Shown here in pieces: positions 25,887-33,451 of a stretch of DNA of 55,645 nt. The position numbers and the translations under genes were made by a program. Origin of the DNA: Nitrospira sp. (GTDB taxonomy: Bacteria > Nitrospirota > Nitrospiria > Nitrospirales > Nitrospiraceae); NCBI GenBank assembly GCA_029865225.1, contig JAOUHJ010000015.1, positions 1-55,645 of the forward strand, given 5' to 3'. How positions within the stretch are numbered: the stretch's first letter is position 1; every line of letters begins with the position of its first letter. Below the pieces are notes generated by a model. It made no database searches and was not told the origin of the DNA. It was given only the letters and a program-made list of their open reading frames with translations.

Positions 25887-26363
25887 GTGATCGTCGGAAG
25901 ATTCCTAGCCCTCCTGCTTCCCATCCTCTTCTTCACTCCTTGCGTAGAAGCCGCCTTCCCTTTCACGGGCAAAGTTGTTGCAGTCTTGGACGGCGATACC
26001 ATCGAAGTCTTACACAACGGCAAAGCTGAACGTATCCGCTTGAACGGAGTTGACTGCCCAGAGAAGAAACAAGCCTTCGGTCAGAAGGCAAAGCAATTTA
26101 CCTCTTCCCTGGTTTTTGGGAAGACCGTTGTTGTCGTGCCAATTGAGAAAGACCGATACAAGCGCATAGTCGGCGATGTGTTCCTACCCAACGGGGTGAA
26201 CGTGAGTTATGAACTGGTAAGAGCGGGCCTAGGGTGGTGGTATCGAAAATACTCAGAGGATGTCGTACTTGCTGTCTTGGAATTGGAGGCGCGATTAGAA
26301 AGGCGAGGATTATGGGTTGATCCCGCGCCAGTGCCACCGTGGGAGTGGAGAAAGCGCAAGTAA
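25887..26363 (+). CDS. Exported thermonuclease-like (SNase) nuclease
   Basis: A 158-aa protein starting GTG at 25887. A signal peptide (about 1-22) is followed by one staphylococcal-nuclease OB-fold. The motifs are VLDGDTIEV, RIRLNGVDCPE with the catalytic Arg and Glu, and KRIVGDV with the second Arg. It should cleave DNA and RNA outside the cytoplasm, with Ca. TATAAT lies only seven bases upstream of the start, so the transcript may be nearly leaderless or the promoter may drive something else. It lies in the same element as the protease pair. Confidence 0.88.
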   Translation: MIVGRFLALLLPILFFTPCVEAAFPFTGKVVAVLDGDTIEVLHNGKAERIRLNGVDCPEKKQAFGQKAKQFTSSLVFGKTVVVVPIEKDRYKRIVGDVFLPNGVNVSYELVRAGLGWWYRKYSEDVVLAVLELEARLERRGLWVDPAPVPPWEWRKRK

Positions 26364-26479
26364 TGGGTCGAGGTACTGCTGAGGAAGATTCGGGGGTCAG
26401 GTGCAAAGGTGTGGACTTGGACTGACAGACGCTGTAAGAGGTCGCACACATTGACCGGCAACTCTCGGCCAAGATCGGT

Positions 26480-26543
26480 CATTAACGGCCAAATTGAGGG
26501 GCGCGCCGCTTTTGGCGCGTCCCTCTCGAATGCAGAGTTAGGC
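26480..26543 (-). repeat. attC-like recombination site (integron cassette type)
   Basis: On the minus strand: GCCTAAC (R''), TCTGCATTCGAG, a GAGGGACGCGCC / GGCGCGCCCCTC stem, CAATTTGG, then GTTAATG (R'). The order and pairing match the aadA-type attC layout. R' deviates at one base from GTTRRRY. It lies 75 bases downstream of the lipoprotein gene in that gene's orientation, as in a gene cassette. Confidence 0.55.
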
Positions 26544-26617
26544 CAGAACTATAAGAAAGCCATGAACCGAATCCACCTGACCTATTCTTCTTAAAAAACA
26601 AGTCAAGCCCGGCGCCC

Positions 26618-27325
26618 TCAGTTTTTTGCCAGTTGGACGGCACACTTCTTCTGATGAGCATCGGCCAGCAGTCGCTTGCTAGAATCCGCTGCCGGTGTGC
26701 GCTCATCTTCCGTAGGTTGATCTATCGAGCTACTCACAACCAATAGCGCTCCCTTCGGCAGATAGATCATAAGCAGTGGCCTACCTCCCATCTCCGCTGA
26801 CACAACGCCAGCCGCTGCCTTGGCTTGATCCAAAGACCCGGGCGGTAGGCGAGAATAGAACAATCCAATTCGACCGATGTAAACACAATTTCCTTTAGGG
26901 ACGGTGAAACTCGGCCCACCAGTGGCCAGAAAAAACGGTTTATCCGAAAGGCTTGGAGCCCGTACGTCAAGTCCTTCCACAAGATAATCTCCAGCAGGCA
27001 GCACTAGCCTAAAGTTCTGAAAAGTTGCACCTACAACGGTCGGTCCTACAGTTAATAATTCCCAGACTGGGGTGCCGTCTGCGATGTGGTGTTTCACGTC
27101 GTGCCCACCTGCCAATGGCCTAATATGCAAAGTCAAGTCAATGGGCGGCTCTGGCAGCGAAGCGAGAACTGTGGGGCTAAACCCAATGATCATAGTACCA
27201 AGCACCTCCTGCGGTTGCGGTTCTTCAAGGTATTGTTGCCGTCGTTCTTGCGCCTGTTTCGTAGCAGTACATCCAATGATTGTTACCATAACAATCATCA
27301 AAATGACGGAAATATATCTTGTCAT
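26618..27325 (-). CDS. Lipoprotein of unknown function (putative cassette gene)
   Basis: A 235-aa protein with lipobox IIGC (Cys19) after a short signal. AGAGGG precedes the ATG. The body is beta-rich by appearance (VLPAGDYLVEGLDV, GNCVYIGRIGLFY), resembling small surface lipoproteins with an Ig-like fold. I do not recognise a family. It starts 28 bases after a GTTAGGC core on the minus strand and is followed by an attC-like hairpin, so it may be a single integron-type cassette. Confidence 0.65.
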   Translation of the reverse strand: MTRYISVILMIVMVTIIGCTATKQAQERRQQYLEEPQPQEVLGTMIIGFSPTVLASLPEPPIDLTLHIRPLAGGHDVKHHIADGTPVWELLTVGPTVVGATFQNFRLVLPAGDYLVEGLDVRAPSLSDKPFFLATGGPSFTVPKGNCVYIGRIGLFYSRLPPGSLDQAKAAAGVVSAEMGGRPLLMIYLPKGALLVVSSSIDQPTEDERTPAADSSKRLLADAHQKKCAVQLAKN

Positions 27326-27353
27326 CTCAAGAGCCCTCTGTTCGGCCTCGATC

Positions 27354-27519
27354 GCCTAACTATGTTTAGGCCGATCCGCATAGGAATCGGATCCGCCAAT
27401 TTCTGTCCGTGTAACGCGCTACGACTGTTCGCGAACAATACGCCATAACCGTTGCCGCTTCAATGAGTTGCGACTGGGCGACCATGCATCACGGATTCTT
27501 ATGCGGATCGGCGTAAGAC
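27354..27519 (-). repeat. Second attC-like structure with 25-bp inverted repeat
   Basis: On the minus strand, GTCTTAC and a 25-bp arm (27491-27515) pair with an arm at 27366-27390 (22/25), ending in GTTAGGC (27360-27354). The core GCCGATCCGCATA / TATGCGGATCGGC is a perfect 13-bp pair. It is about 166 bases long, beyond the usual attC range, so it is less certain than the site at 26480. Confidence 0.35.
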
Positions 27520-28091
27520 CCCTCCCTTGAGAAGGTCCCACTGCACACGCCTGCCAGTCTCCCCTGAACGTGCTTGGGTCGTACAGGAGAACCGCCTACC
27601 AGAGAACGGCCACGTTGAACGGCCGCTTTTCAATTCGGTGATCGACCGGTTTGGGTCGATACCTGCCGGTCATCGCGCATGTGTCCTGACACGACCTGCC
27701 TAATAAAACCCAAGTTCTTACAGCTGAAGCGCCGGAGTAGTTATCAGGTTTCCTTTTTCGAGGGGTTCCCTCTTCAAGCACGTTCGTTTTAGAAAGTCTC
27801 ACGTGGTTTACCGCCTGGCGCGATGCTTTCGATGCATCTATGGGACAGTAAGTGGAACGGGACTCCTGCCCACCCCCGCCAACCGAACAAAGCCCACCGG
27901 GGGTCTTCCTGCCATGATCAACAGAAAAAACATTTCCGGTTTCAGTCACGGTTCAGGTCCGAAAATGGTCACGGTGAGGGGATATCACAGGGGGATACAA
28001 GAAGCAACGGCAGGCCACAAACCCCTTGATAGGAGCGGGTCTGCCGTTGTATGGTGTGGCTTACTGTGAGCTGGCGTTTTTACCTAGATCC
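27520..28091. other. Non-coding right end of the element
   Basis: No gene is supported. It contains the ATCGACC/GGTCGAT inverted repeat near 27641-27660, candidate arm sites at 27946-27976, and a perfect 9-bp inverted repeat CAACGGCAG / CTGCCGTTG (28005-28013, 28041-28049) just before attR. Confidence 0.45.
27946..27976 (+). repeat. Candidate integrase arm-type sites, right end
   Basis: TCACGGTT at 27946-27953 and TCACGGTG at 27969-27976, in the same orientation as the pair at 14559-14578 near the left end. Function is inferred from this placement. Confidence 0.4.
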
Positions 28092-28139
28092 GCTTCCCAA
28101 GCTAGTTGTCGTGGGTTCAAATCCCATCGCCCGCTCCAA
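28092..28139 (+). repeat. attR: 48-bp copy of the tRNA-Gly 3' end
   Basis: Identical to 14463-14510 and includes the anticodon loop to CCA. It lacks the 5' half of a tRNA, so it is a displaced fragment, not a gene. Confidence 0.92.
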
Positions 28140-28235
28140 GAAATGTTCGGCTCGAGCCAGCCCCGTTTGAAGCTACCTCGCACACAATCTTCTGTACCAT
28201 TCCTGTCTTCAAGTGATTAGACGAAAGGATCGGTC

Positions 28236-28550
28236 ATGAACCGCAGACAAATGATCGTGCTCTGTGCCACTGCATTTATAGGCGGCGTATTTGGCGGTGT
28301 GCTCAGTACTCAATTCCTGTTTCCAAAGTTGGCTGATGCGCAGAAGTCGAACGGAGTGAATGCTGAGGAGTTTTTATTACTTGATAGGCAAGGGAACGCG
28401 CGAGCGGGGCTTGGGTTGGATGCGAACGGGGAGGTCGGGCTTGTACTCAGGAGCAAGGATGGTGAGCGCACTCTCACCCTTTCTCCAGACGAACCTTCGG
28501 TCATCAAGTTGGTGGACCGTGGAGGTCGGGTTCTCTGGGGAGCGCCGTAA
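28236..28550 (+). CDS. Exported or membrane-anchored hypothetical protein, 104 aa
   Basis: The N-terminal hydrophobic segment (IVLCATAFIGGVFGGVLSTQFLF, about residues 7-29) is a signal or anchor. The remainder reads like short beta strands around repeated DG turns (LLLDRQGNARAGLGLD; LVLRSKDGERTLTL). This pattern is common in small secreted proteins of unknown role. It is the first chromosomal gene after attR. Confidence 0.65.
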   Translation: MNRRQMIVLCATAFIGGVFGGVLSTQFLFPKLADAQKSNGVNAEEFLLLDRQGNARAGLGLDANGEVGLVLRSKDGERTLTLSPDEPSVIKLVDRGGRVLWGAP

Positions 28551-28576
28551 TCCTACTGTCGCAGAGGGAGAACGCG

Positions 28577-28768
28577 TCAGACTGCTTTCTTGACCAATCC
28601 GGACCGCAAACAACGAGTGCATACCCGGATGCGCTTGTGACTGCGTCCGATCAGGGCACGAACCGTTTGAATGTTCGGATTGAACACACGCCGGGTCTTA
28701 TTATTGGCATGGCTGACGTTATTGCCGGAGACCGGCTTCTTCTGACAAATCTCACACATAAGTGCCAC
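28577..28768 (-). CDS. rpmB: 50S ribosomal protein L28
   Basis: A 63-aa protein. I chose GTG at 28768 ([12 protein letters not shown]) because AAGGAG lies seven bases upstream; an ATG at 28759 would be 16 bases away. [17 protein letters not shown] is the diagnostic L28 block. Cys pairs CEIC and CTRC make it the zinc-binding (C+) form. It is convergent with the exported protein gene. Confidence 0.95.
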   Translation of the reverse strand: MALMCEICQKKPVSGNNVSHANNKTRRVFNPNIQTVRALIGRSHKRIRVCTRCLRSGLVKKAV

Positions 28769-28929
28769 GATCGTACTCCTTGCCCTTGGTGAATTCACAC
28801 AGCTGCGAGGGGGGATACTATCACAGCGGAGCAAATCGCTACAAGCGTTCTATCGTTCTGTATGGATAGATCCAGGGACGGGATTCTGAATTTTGAGCGT
28901 GAAGAAATTCGAGCGTGCCTGAATGAGCT

Positions 28930-29135
28930 TGACAAGGTTTATTCCTCTCTCCTATTGTGCTCCCCATTGTGACTCCTGAGTAAGGGAAGAGGGTGGAAAG
29001 CCCTCGCGGTCCCGCCGCTGTAAATGGGGACGAAACCCGGCGAAGCCACTGTCTCGTAAGCCTGATTCGTTTGGGAATACACCGCGTGTTCTTTCACGTG
29101 GCGGTTCTGATCGAACGATTCAGGAGGAAGATGGG
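28930..29135 (+). ncRNA. Cobalamin riboswitch, upstream of btuF operon
   Basis: It contains AAGGGAAGAGGGTGGAAA, the CCCGCCGCTGTAA core, the B12 box GCCACTG (29045-29051), and AGGAGGAAGATGGGAAGGC. This is the usual adenosylcobalamin-element order. It should turn down the import operon when cobalamin is plentiful. Ends are approximate. Confidence 0.85.
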
Positions 29136-29224
29136 AAGGCTCGGGGAGTAGGGTGAACCATGAGCCAGAAGACCTGCTCAGAGAGAGTGATCATTGTTCC
29201 CTCGAGGCAGGGGAGCAGGTGGGG

Positions 29225-30280
29225 ATGAAGCAGCGGGTGCAATCCTCAGGGTCTATCGAGGCCTTGGGGATTTTTTATTGGAATCGATCGACGCGCTCTT
29301 TGCTCGTGAGTGCGCTGTGTCTTGTGGCTGTGCTGCTGACCCCCGGTTCGTCAGCAGATGGCTGTGGTGGAGATGGGTGTAGCGAGATGAAACGGCGAGG
29401 AATTTTGACCGGCATGCCGTTCATGGCGCATGTATCGACTAGGTCCTTTGTCGATGATGCGGGGCATCGGATCTATCTTGCCAAGGCTCCGACTCGTGTC
29501 GTCTCGCTCGCACCGAGCATTACGGAAATGCTGTTCTCCCTTGGGTTGGATGAACAGGTTGTTGGTGTGACCGAATTCTGCGACTATCCTCTGGCTGCGC
29601 AATCCAAACCGAAAGTAGGTTATGCGAACCCCAATATTGAAGTGGTCCTGGCACTGCGACCAGAATTGGTGTTCGCGCCGAAAGATTTTCTCCGTCCTGA
29701 CCTTCAGACCAAGCTTGAGCAGCTGAAGATTCCTCTGTTCGTGCTTGATGCGCAATCGATAGAGGATATTCCACTCCAGATTCATACCCTCGGCAAGATG
29801 TTTGAAAGAACATCCGCAGCCAATGACGTCACTCAGGCTATGCGTCAACGAATCGCGGAGATTCGACAGAAGGTCGAGACGCTGTCGGCCAAGCGTGTGC
29901 TCTATGTTCTGAATAGTCAGCCGTTGATCACGGTGGGGCCGGGAAGCTTCATTCACCAGATGATTGGTCTAGCCGGAGGCAGCAACATTGCCGCTCAAGC
30001 GGGTGTGGCCTATCCGAGATTAAGCATGGAGACCGTGCTCAAAGAAGATCCGGAGGTCCTGATCTTTCCAGTCGGTGCTGTCGAGACTGTGCCGAAAAGT
30101 GAGCAGCAGCAGTGGCTGCGCTGGAATTCCCTCTCGGCGGTGAAACTGCAACGTATCCATGAGATCTCGTCGAATCTTCTGAACCGTCCGGGGCCTCGCA
30201 TCGCGGAAGGACTTGCACAGCTGGCCAATGCCATTCATCCAGAAGCGTTCGGTACAGGTGAACAGACACGTCGCCCATGA
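29225..30280 (+). CDS. btuF: Vitamin B12 ABC transporter, substrate-binding protein
   Basis: A 351-aa periplasmic binding protein. The ATG at 29225 follows GGGGAG; GTG at 29153 is an alternative that adds 24 residues. A hydrophobic export segment lies at about 27-43. The Peripla_BP_2 fold is marked by RVVSLAPSITEMLFSLG, then PNIEVVLALRPELV and a C-terminal lobe with WNSLSAVKLQRIHEI. It captures corrinoids and hands them to BtuC. It overlaps btuC by ATGA. Confidence 0.9.
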   Translation: MKQRVQSSGSIEALGIFYWNRSTRSLLVSALCLVAVLLTPGSSADGCGGDGCSEMKRRGILTGMPFMAHVSTRSFVDDAGHRIYLAKAPTRVVSLAPSITEMLFSLGLDEQVVGVTEFCDYPLAAQSKPKVGYANPNIEVVLALRPELVFAPKDFLRPDLQTKLEQLKIPLFVLDAQSIEDIPLQIHTLGKMFERTSAANDVTQAMRQRIAEIRQKVETLSAKRVLYVLNSQPLITVGPGSFIHQMIGLAGGSNIAAQAGVAYPRLSMETVLKEDPEVLIFPVGAVETVPKSEQQQWLRWNSLSAVKLQRIHEISSNLLNRPGPRIAEGLAQLANAIHPEAFGTGEQTRRP

Positions 30281-31431
30281 CGACTCCGATGAAAGAACCG
30301 TCCGTATCGGTCCAGCTGCCCTCTTTTGCCACGACTGTCCCTGATGCATCCCAGCGCGCTGACGCTGCTGTGGGTGTCGGCTTGGCGGGAGCCCTCCTCA
30401 CAAAGTCACGTTGGATGACGACGCTGGGTGCGTTGGCGTTCGTGGCCATCGTGATTGGTATTGTGTCGCTTCACTACGGCGCACAGCCGATTGCCTTCAC
30501 GGAGATCCTCCGGCTGCTTGTTGCTGCGCTTGCGATGGAGTCGGGACCCGATGATGTTAACGATGTCACGAGGACGATTCTAGAGCAGGTGCGATTGCCA
30601 CGAGTCTTGCTGGGGTTTTTGGTTGGGTGTTCACTCGCATCGGTAGGGGTGGTCCTCCAGGCGCTGTTGCGGAATCCGTTAGCGGATCCCTATGTGTTGG
30701 GCGTCTCGAGTGGCGCCGCTCTGGGAGCTGCAATGGGAGTCCTGTTCGGAGCAGGAGCCACGGTCCTGGCCGACGCTGCCTTGCCGGCTTGTGGATTTGC
30801 CGGTGGTTTGATGGCGTTGGGTATCGTCTATCGAATGGCGGCTGATCATGAGCGGTTGTCTGTTCACAGCCTGCTGTTGGCGGGGGTGATCTTAAACGCG
30901 ATTTTTTCGGCGTTGATCATGTTTATCACGTCGATCATGGAACCGAATCGTGCATACGGAATGACGGCTTGGTTGATGGGAGCCATCACGGCACCAACCT
31001 ACGGCAGTTTACTCGGCCTTGCGGCCTACCTTGGCATTGGGCTCTTCCTGCTTCTCGGTCAGGTGCGAGTCCTCAATGTCTTGGCCTTAGGAGAAGATTC
31101 CGCTCGAGCGCTCGGCGTCGATACGGAACGTACGAAACGTTTGATGTTTGTCCTGGCCGCATTGGTGACGGGAGCCGTCGTGTCGGTCAGCGGGATGATC
31201 GGGTTTATCGGGATGGTAGTTCCCCATGCCGTTCGTTTGGTTGTCGGCGCCGATCATCGCGTGCTTCTACCGGCCTCGGCCTTGGTCGGCGGCACCTTTC
31301 TGATGGGCGCGGACACCATTGCGCGCACGTTGCTTGCGCCCACCGAAATTCCAGTGGGTATCATTACGGCGCTCACCGGTGGGCCGTTCTTTATCTATCT
31401 CTTGCTGCGGCGAAAGGATCGCTTGGCGTGA
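30277..31431 (+). CDS. btuC: Vitamin B12 ABC transporter, permease
   Basis: A 384-aa FecCD-family permease with about nine to ten membrane spans after an unusual hydrophilic N-terminus of about 45 residues. Family marks are RLPRVLLGFLVG, LRNPLADPYVLGVSSGAALG and GMIGFIGMVVPHAVRL. The start overlaps the btuF stop (ATGA) and its own stop overlaps the btuD GTG. It forms the corrinoid channel in the inner membrane. Confidence 0.94.
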   Translation: MTTPMKEPSVSVQLPSFATTVPDASQRADAAVGVGLAGALLTKSRWMTTLGALAFVAIVIGIVSLHYGAQPIAFTEILRLLVAALAMESGPDDVNDVTRTILEQVRLPRVLLGFLVGCSLASVGVVLQALLRNPLADPYVLGVSSGAALGAAMGVLFGAGATVLADAALPACGFAGGLMALGIVYRMAADHERLSVHSLLLAGVILNAIFSALIMFITSIMEPNRAYGMTAWLMGAITAPTYGSLLGLAAYLGIGLFLLLGQVRVLNVLALGEDSARALGVDTERTKRLMFVLAALVTGAVVSVSGMIGFIGMVVPHAVRLVVGADHRVLLPASALVGGTFLMGADTIARTLLAPTEIPVGIITALTGGPFFIYLLLRRKDRLA

Positions 31432-32330
31432 ACCAGTCCAGCCATAGTCGATCGGATGCTGCGACGATCGCCGACTCGATCGAGGTCATCACCCCACGCG
31501 AGGCGTTCCATGTGCAGGGCGTTCGCTTCCGTTATCCGGGGAGCGAATCACCTACCGGCCGTTGGATTCTCGATGGTGTTTCCTTCGATGTTCAAGCCGG
31601 TGAAGTGTTGGGTGTGGTCGGCCCGAACGGCTCAGGCAAAACATCGTTACTGAAAGTCTTAGCAAGGGTTCTGACTCCACAGGAAGGTGTCGTCAGCTTG
31701 TTCGGTCAGGATCTGGCTTCCATGAGTCAACACGATGTCGCCCGCGTTATCGGGGTCGTACCGCAAGACACTCAACAACTGTTCCCGTTCACTGTTGCGG
31801 AGACCGTTCTTATGGGACGTTTCCCCCATCGGCCCAAAGGGCAATGGACCATAGGCATGGGATGGGAGAGTTGCCAAGATATTGCGGTTGCGGAGCAGGC
31901 GATGGTGACGATGGACATCAGACATGTAGCCCATCGGGCGGTGACGGATCTCTCTGGGGGAGAGCGGCAACGGGCCTTGATTGCGCGGGCATTGGCTCAG
32001 ACGCCGCAAGGCTTGCTGCTCGACGAGCCGACGGCGTTTCTGGATCTTCAGCATCAAGTTGAGATCTGTTCGCTGCTTCGGCGGTTGAAGGACGAACGAG
32101 GTCTGACAGTTGTTCTCGTTTCCCATGATTTGAATCTCGTGGGGCAGTACTGTGACCGTATCATGCTCCTGGATCAGGGACGGGTGGTTCGGCTTGGTTG
32201 CCCGGAAGACGTGATCGAGCCGGATGTGTTGGAAGCCGTCTATCGATGCCGAGTTCTCGTCGATCGACATCCAGTGTCTGGATTGCCGCGAGTGACGCTT
32301 CCCGGTCGTCACGTATCTGGTGACAAGTGA
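31428..32330 (+). CDS. btuD: Vitamin B12 ABC transporter, ATP-binding protein
   Basis: A 300-aa ABC ATPase. GTG at 31428 overlaps the btuC stop (GTGA). The Walker A motif is GPNGSGKT, the signature is LSGGERQR, and the Walker B motif is LLLDEPT, followed by the switch His in VSHDLN. It has about 35 extra residues at the N-terminus and a C-terminal tail. It powers corrinoid import with BtuC. Confidence 0.93.
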   Translation: MNQSSHSRSDAATIADSIEVITPREAFHVQGVRFRYPGSESPTGRWILDGVSFDVQAGEVLGVVGPNGSGKTSLLKVLARVLTPQEGVVSLFGQDLASMSQHDVARVIGVVPQDTQQLFPFTVAETVLMGRFPHRPKGQWTIGMGWESCQDIAVAEQAMVTMDIRHVAHRAVTDLSGGERQRALIARALAQTPQGLLLDEPTAFLDLQHQVEICSLLRRLKDERGLTVVLVSHDLNLVGQYCDRIMLLDQGRVVRLGCPEDVIEPDVLEAVYRCRVLVDRHPVSGLPRVTLPGRHVSGDK

Positions 32331-32331
32331 C

Positions 32332-33102
32332 ATGAGTGTGAGCAAAGTTGCGTTGCTGCATCTTGAGACGGTTCCTGGAGCCGTGGAACAGAACCGATAC
32401 GTGATTGTTGAGGCCATCAAACATGCTGCGTCGGTGGGAGCCGAGTGGATCGTGACACCGGAGCTTGCGGTTTGTGGGCTGCAATTTGTGCAGCTCATCG
32501 GGACGGATTGGATAGAGCCACAGCCTGATCCTTGGATGCAACAGGTGTGCAGGTTGGTGAAGAGGTTAAAGCGAACGGTCTTTCTCTCGTGTCCTGAGCG
32601 GGATGGCCGCCGGCTCTACAATACGGTGTTTGTCATCGACTCAGCCGGTGAGGTCGTCGGGAAACATCGCAAGATCAACGTAGCGAGCGACTCTCTATCG
32701 TGGTCAAGCCCTGGAGATGTAGCCCTTCCGATCGAATGTAGCGGTATCAAAGTAGGTGTGCTTGTCTGCGCCGATGTCTATACCCAAAATATTGCTCGAG
32801 CCATGAAGTTTGAAGGTGCCCAGATGTTGTTGTCACCAGCATCGTGGGGGCCTGGCCTCCATGGTCCGAACGGGGAATGGGAGCAACGGACTTATGAAAC
32901 GGGACTTCCGTTGATTGTCTGTAATCGAACCGGTGCAGAAAAGACGTTGGATTTCTGGGACGCGCCGAGCCTTGTCGTGAAGGATGGGGTGCGGGTGCTT
33001 ACTCATACGTCTAAGAAATCCGCCGTGCTCACGTTCAACTGGGATTTCGATCGAATGGTTCTGCGCTCTTCAAGATACTTCATCGATTACATGAGGAATT
33101 GA
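32332..33102 (+). CDS. Carbon-nitrogen hydrolase (nitrilase superfamily)
   Basis: A 256-aa enzyme with the complete Glu-Lys-Cys triad: E44 in TPELAVCG, K114 in KHRKINV and C146 in LVCADVY. It lies one base after the btuD stop; GTG at 32320 would overlap btuD. Family members hydrolyse nitriles or amides. In this operon it may act on the amide side chains of corrinoids or simply be a passenger. That is inference. A second riboswitch follows, so it is the last gene of the first B12 operon. Confidence 0.85.
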   Translation: MSVSKVALLHLETVPGAVEQNRYVIVEAIKHAASVGAEWIVTPELAVCGLQFVQLIGTDWIEPQPDPWMQQVCRLVKRLKRTVFLSCPERDGRRLYNTVFVIDSAGEVVGKHRKINVASDSLSWSSPGDVALPIECSGIKVGVLVCADVYTQNIARAMKFEGAQMLLSPASWGPGLHGPNGEWEQRTYETGLPLIVCNRTGAEKTLDFWDAPSLVVKDGVRVLTHTSKKSAVLTFNWDFDRMVLRSSRYFIDYMRN

Positions 33103-33234
33103 TCCACAGCGTGAATATGCGGATTTTGTGATGTTTGATGAACGTATCGTGAGCAACAAGCTGACGAGGCCAAGGTGAGGCCAGGTGAGCAGGACGAGCT
33201 CGCACCGCTGTCTTGTTCGAGTTGTAAGGTGCAC

Positions 33235-33415
33235 AACCATCATTCTGGAGGGATTCGTTCGGTCATACCGTCAGCGTCGGGGAAGATGGTGCAAGTCCAT
33301 CACGGTGCCGCCACTGTAAGCGGGGAGTGACTCTGCCTGATGCCACTGTGTGCTTCGGCACATGGGAAGGCGCAGAGGAGCAATGAGCCGCAAGTCAGGA
33401 GACCCAACTGACGGG
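33235..33415 (+). ncRNA. Cobalamin riboswitch, upstream of btuB
   Basis: It carries GGGGAAGATGGTGCAAGTCC, GCCGCCACTGTAA, the B12 box GCCACTG (33342-33348), GGGAAGGC and AGCCGCAAGTCAGGAGACC in the canonical order. It is 37 bases upstream of btuB. Ends are approximate. Confidence 0.9.
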
Positions 33416-33451
33416 ACACATCCGTACCCTTCGAGCTAAAGGGAGGTTTCT

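Larger units (their letters stand above)
14463..28139. mobile_element. tRNA-Gly-integrated genomic element, about 13.6 kb
   Basis: Bounded by identical 48-bp copies of the tRNA-Gly 3' end. It contains a tyrosine integrase beside the tRNA, two ribbon-helix-helix proteins, an AlpA-like excisionase, a DUF3987 protein, a secreted protease pair and other cargo. No phage structural, packaging or conjugation genes are seen. This suggests a satellite-like or mobilisable integrative element that depends on a helper, or a genomic island. The boundaries are seen directly. The element class is inferred. Confidence 0.88.

Noticed and set aside
27803-28069. 88-aa frame at the right end of the element
   Set aside because: No family resemblance or ribosome site, and it crosses the repeated arm sites and inverted repeat.
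28092-28139. Possible second tRNA-Gly
   Set aside because: Only the 3' part is present; there is no D arm or 5' acceptor strand. It is attR.
14463-28139. Complete prophage
   Set aside because: No capsid, portal, tail, large terminase or lysis genes are present.
30969-31427. Long N-terminal extension of the BtuD frame
   Set aside because: It lies within btuC in another frame. The GTG at 31428 gives a normal ABC ATPase.
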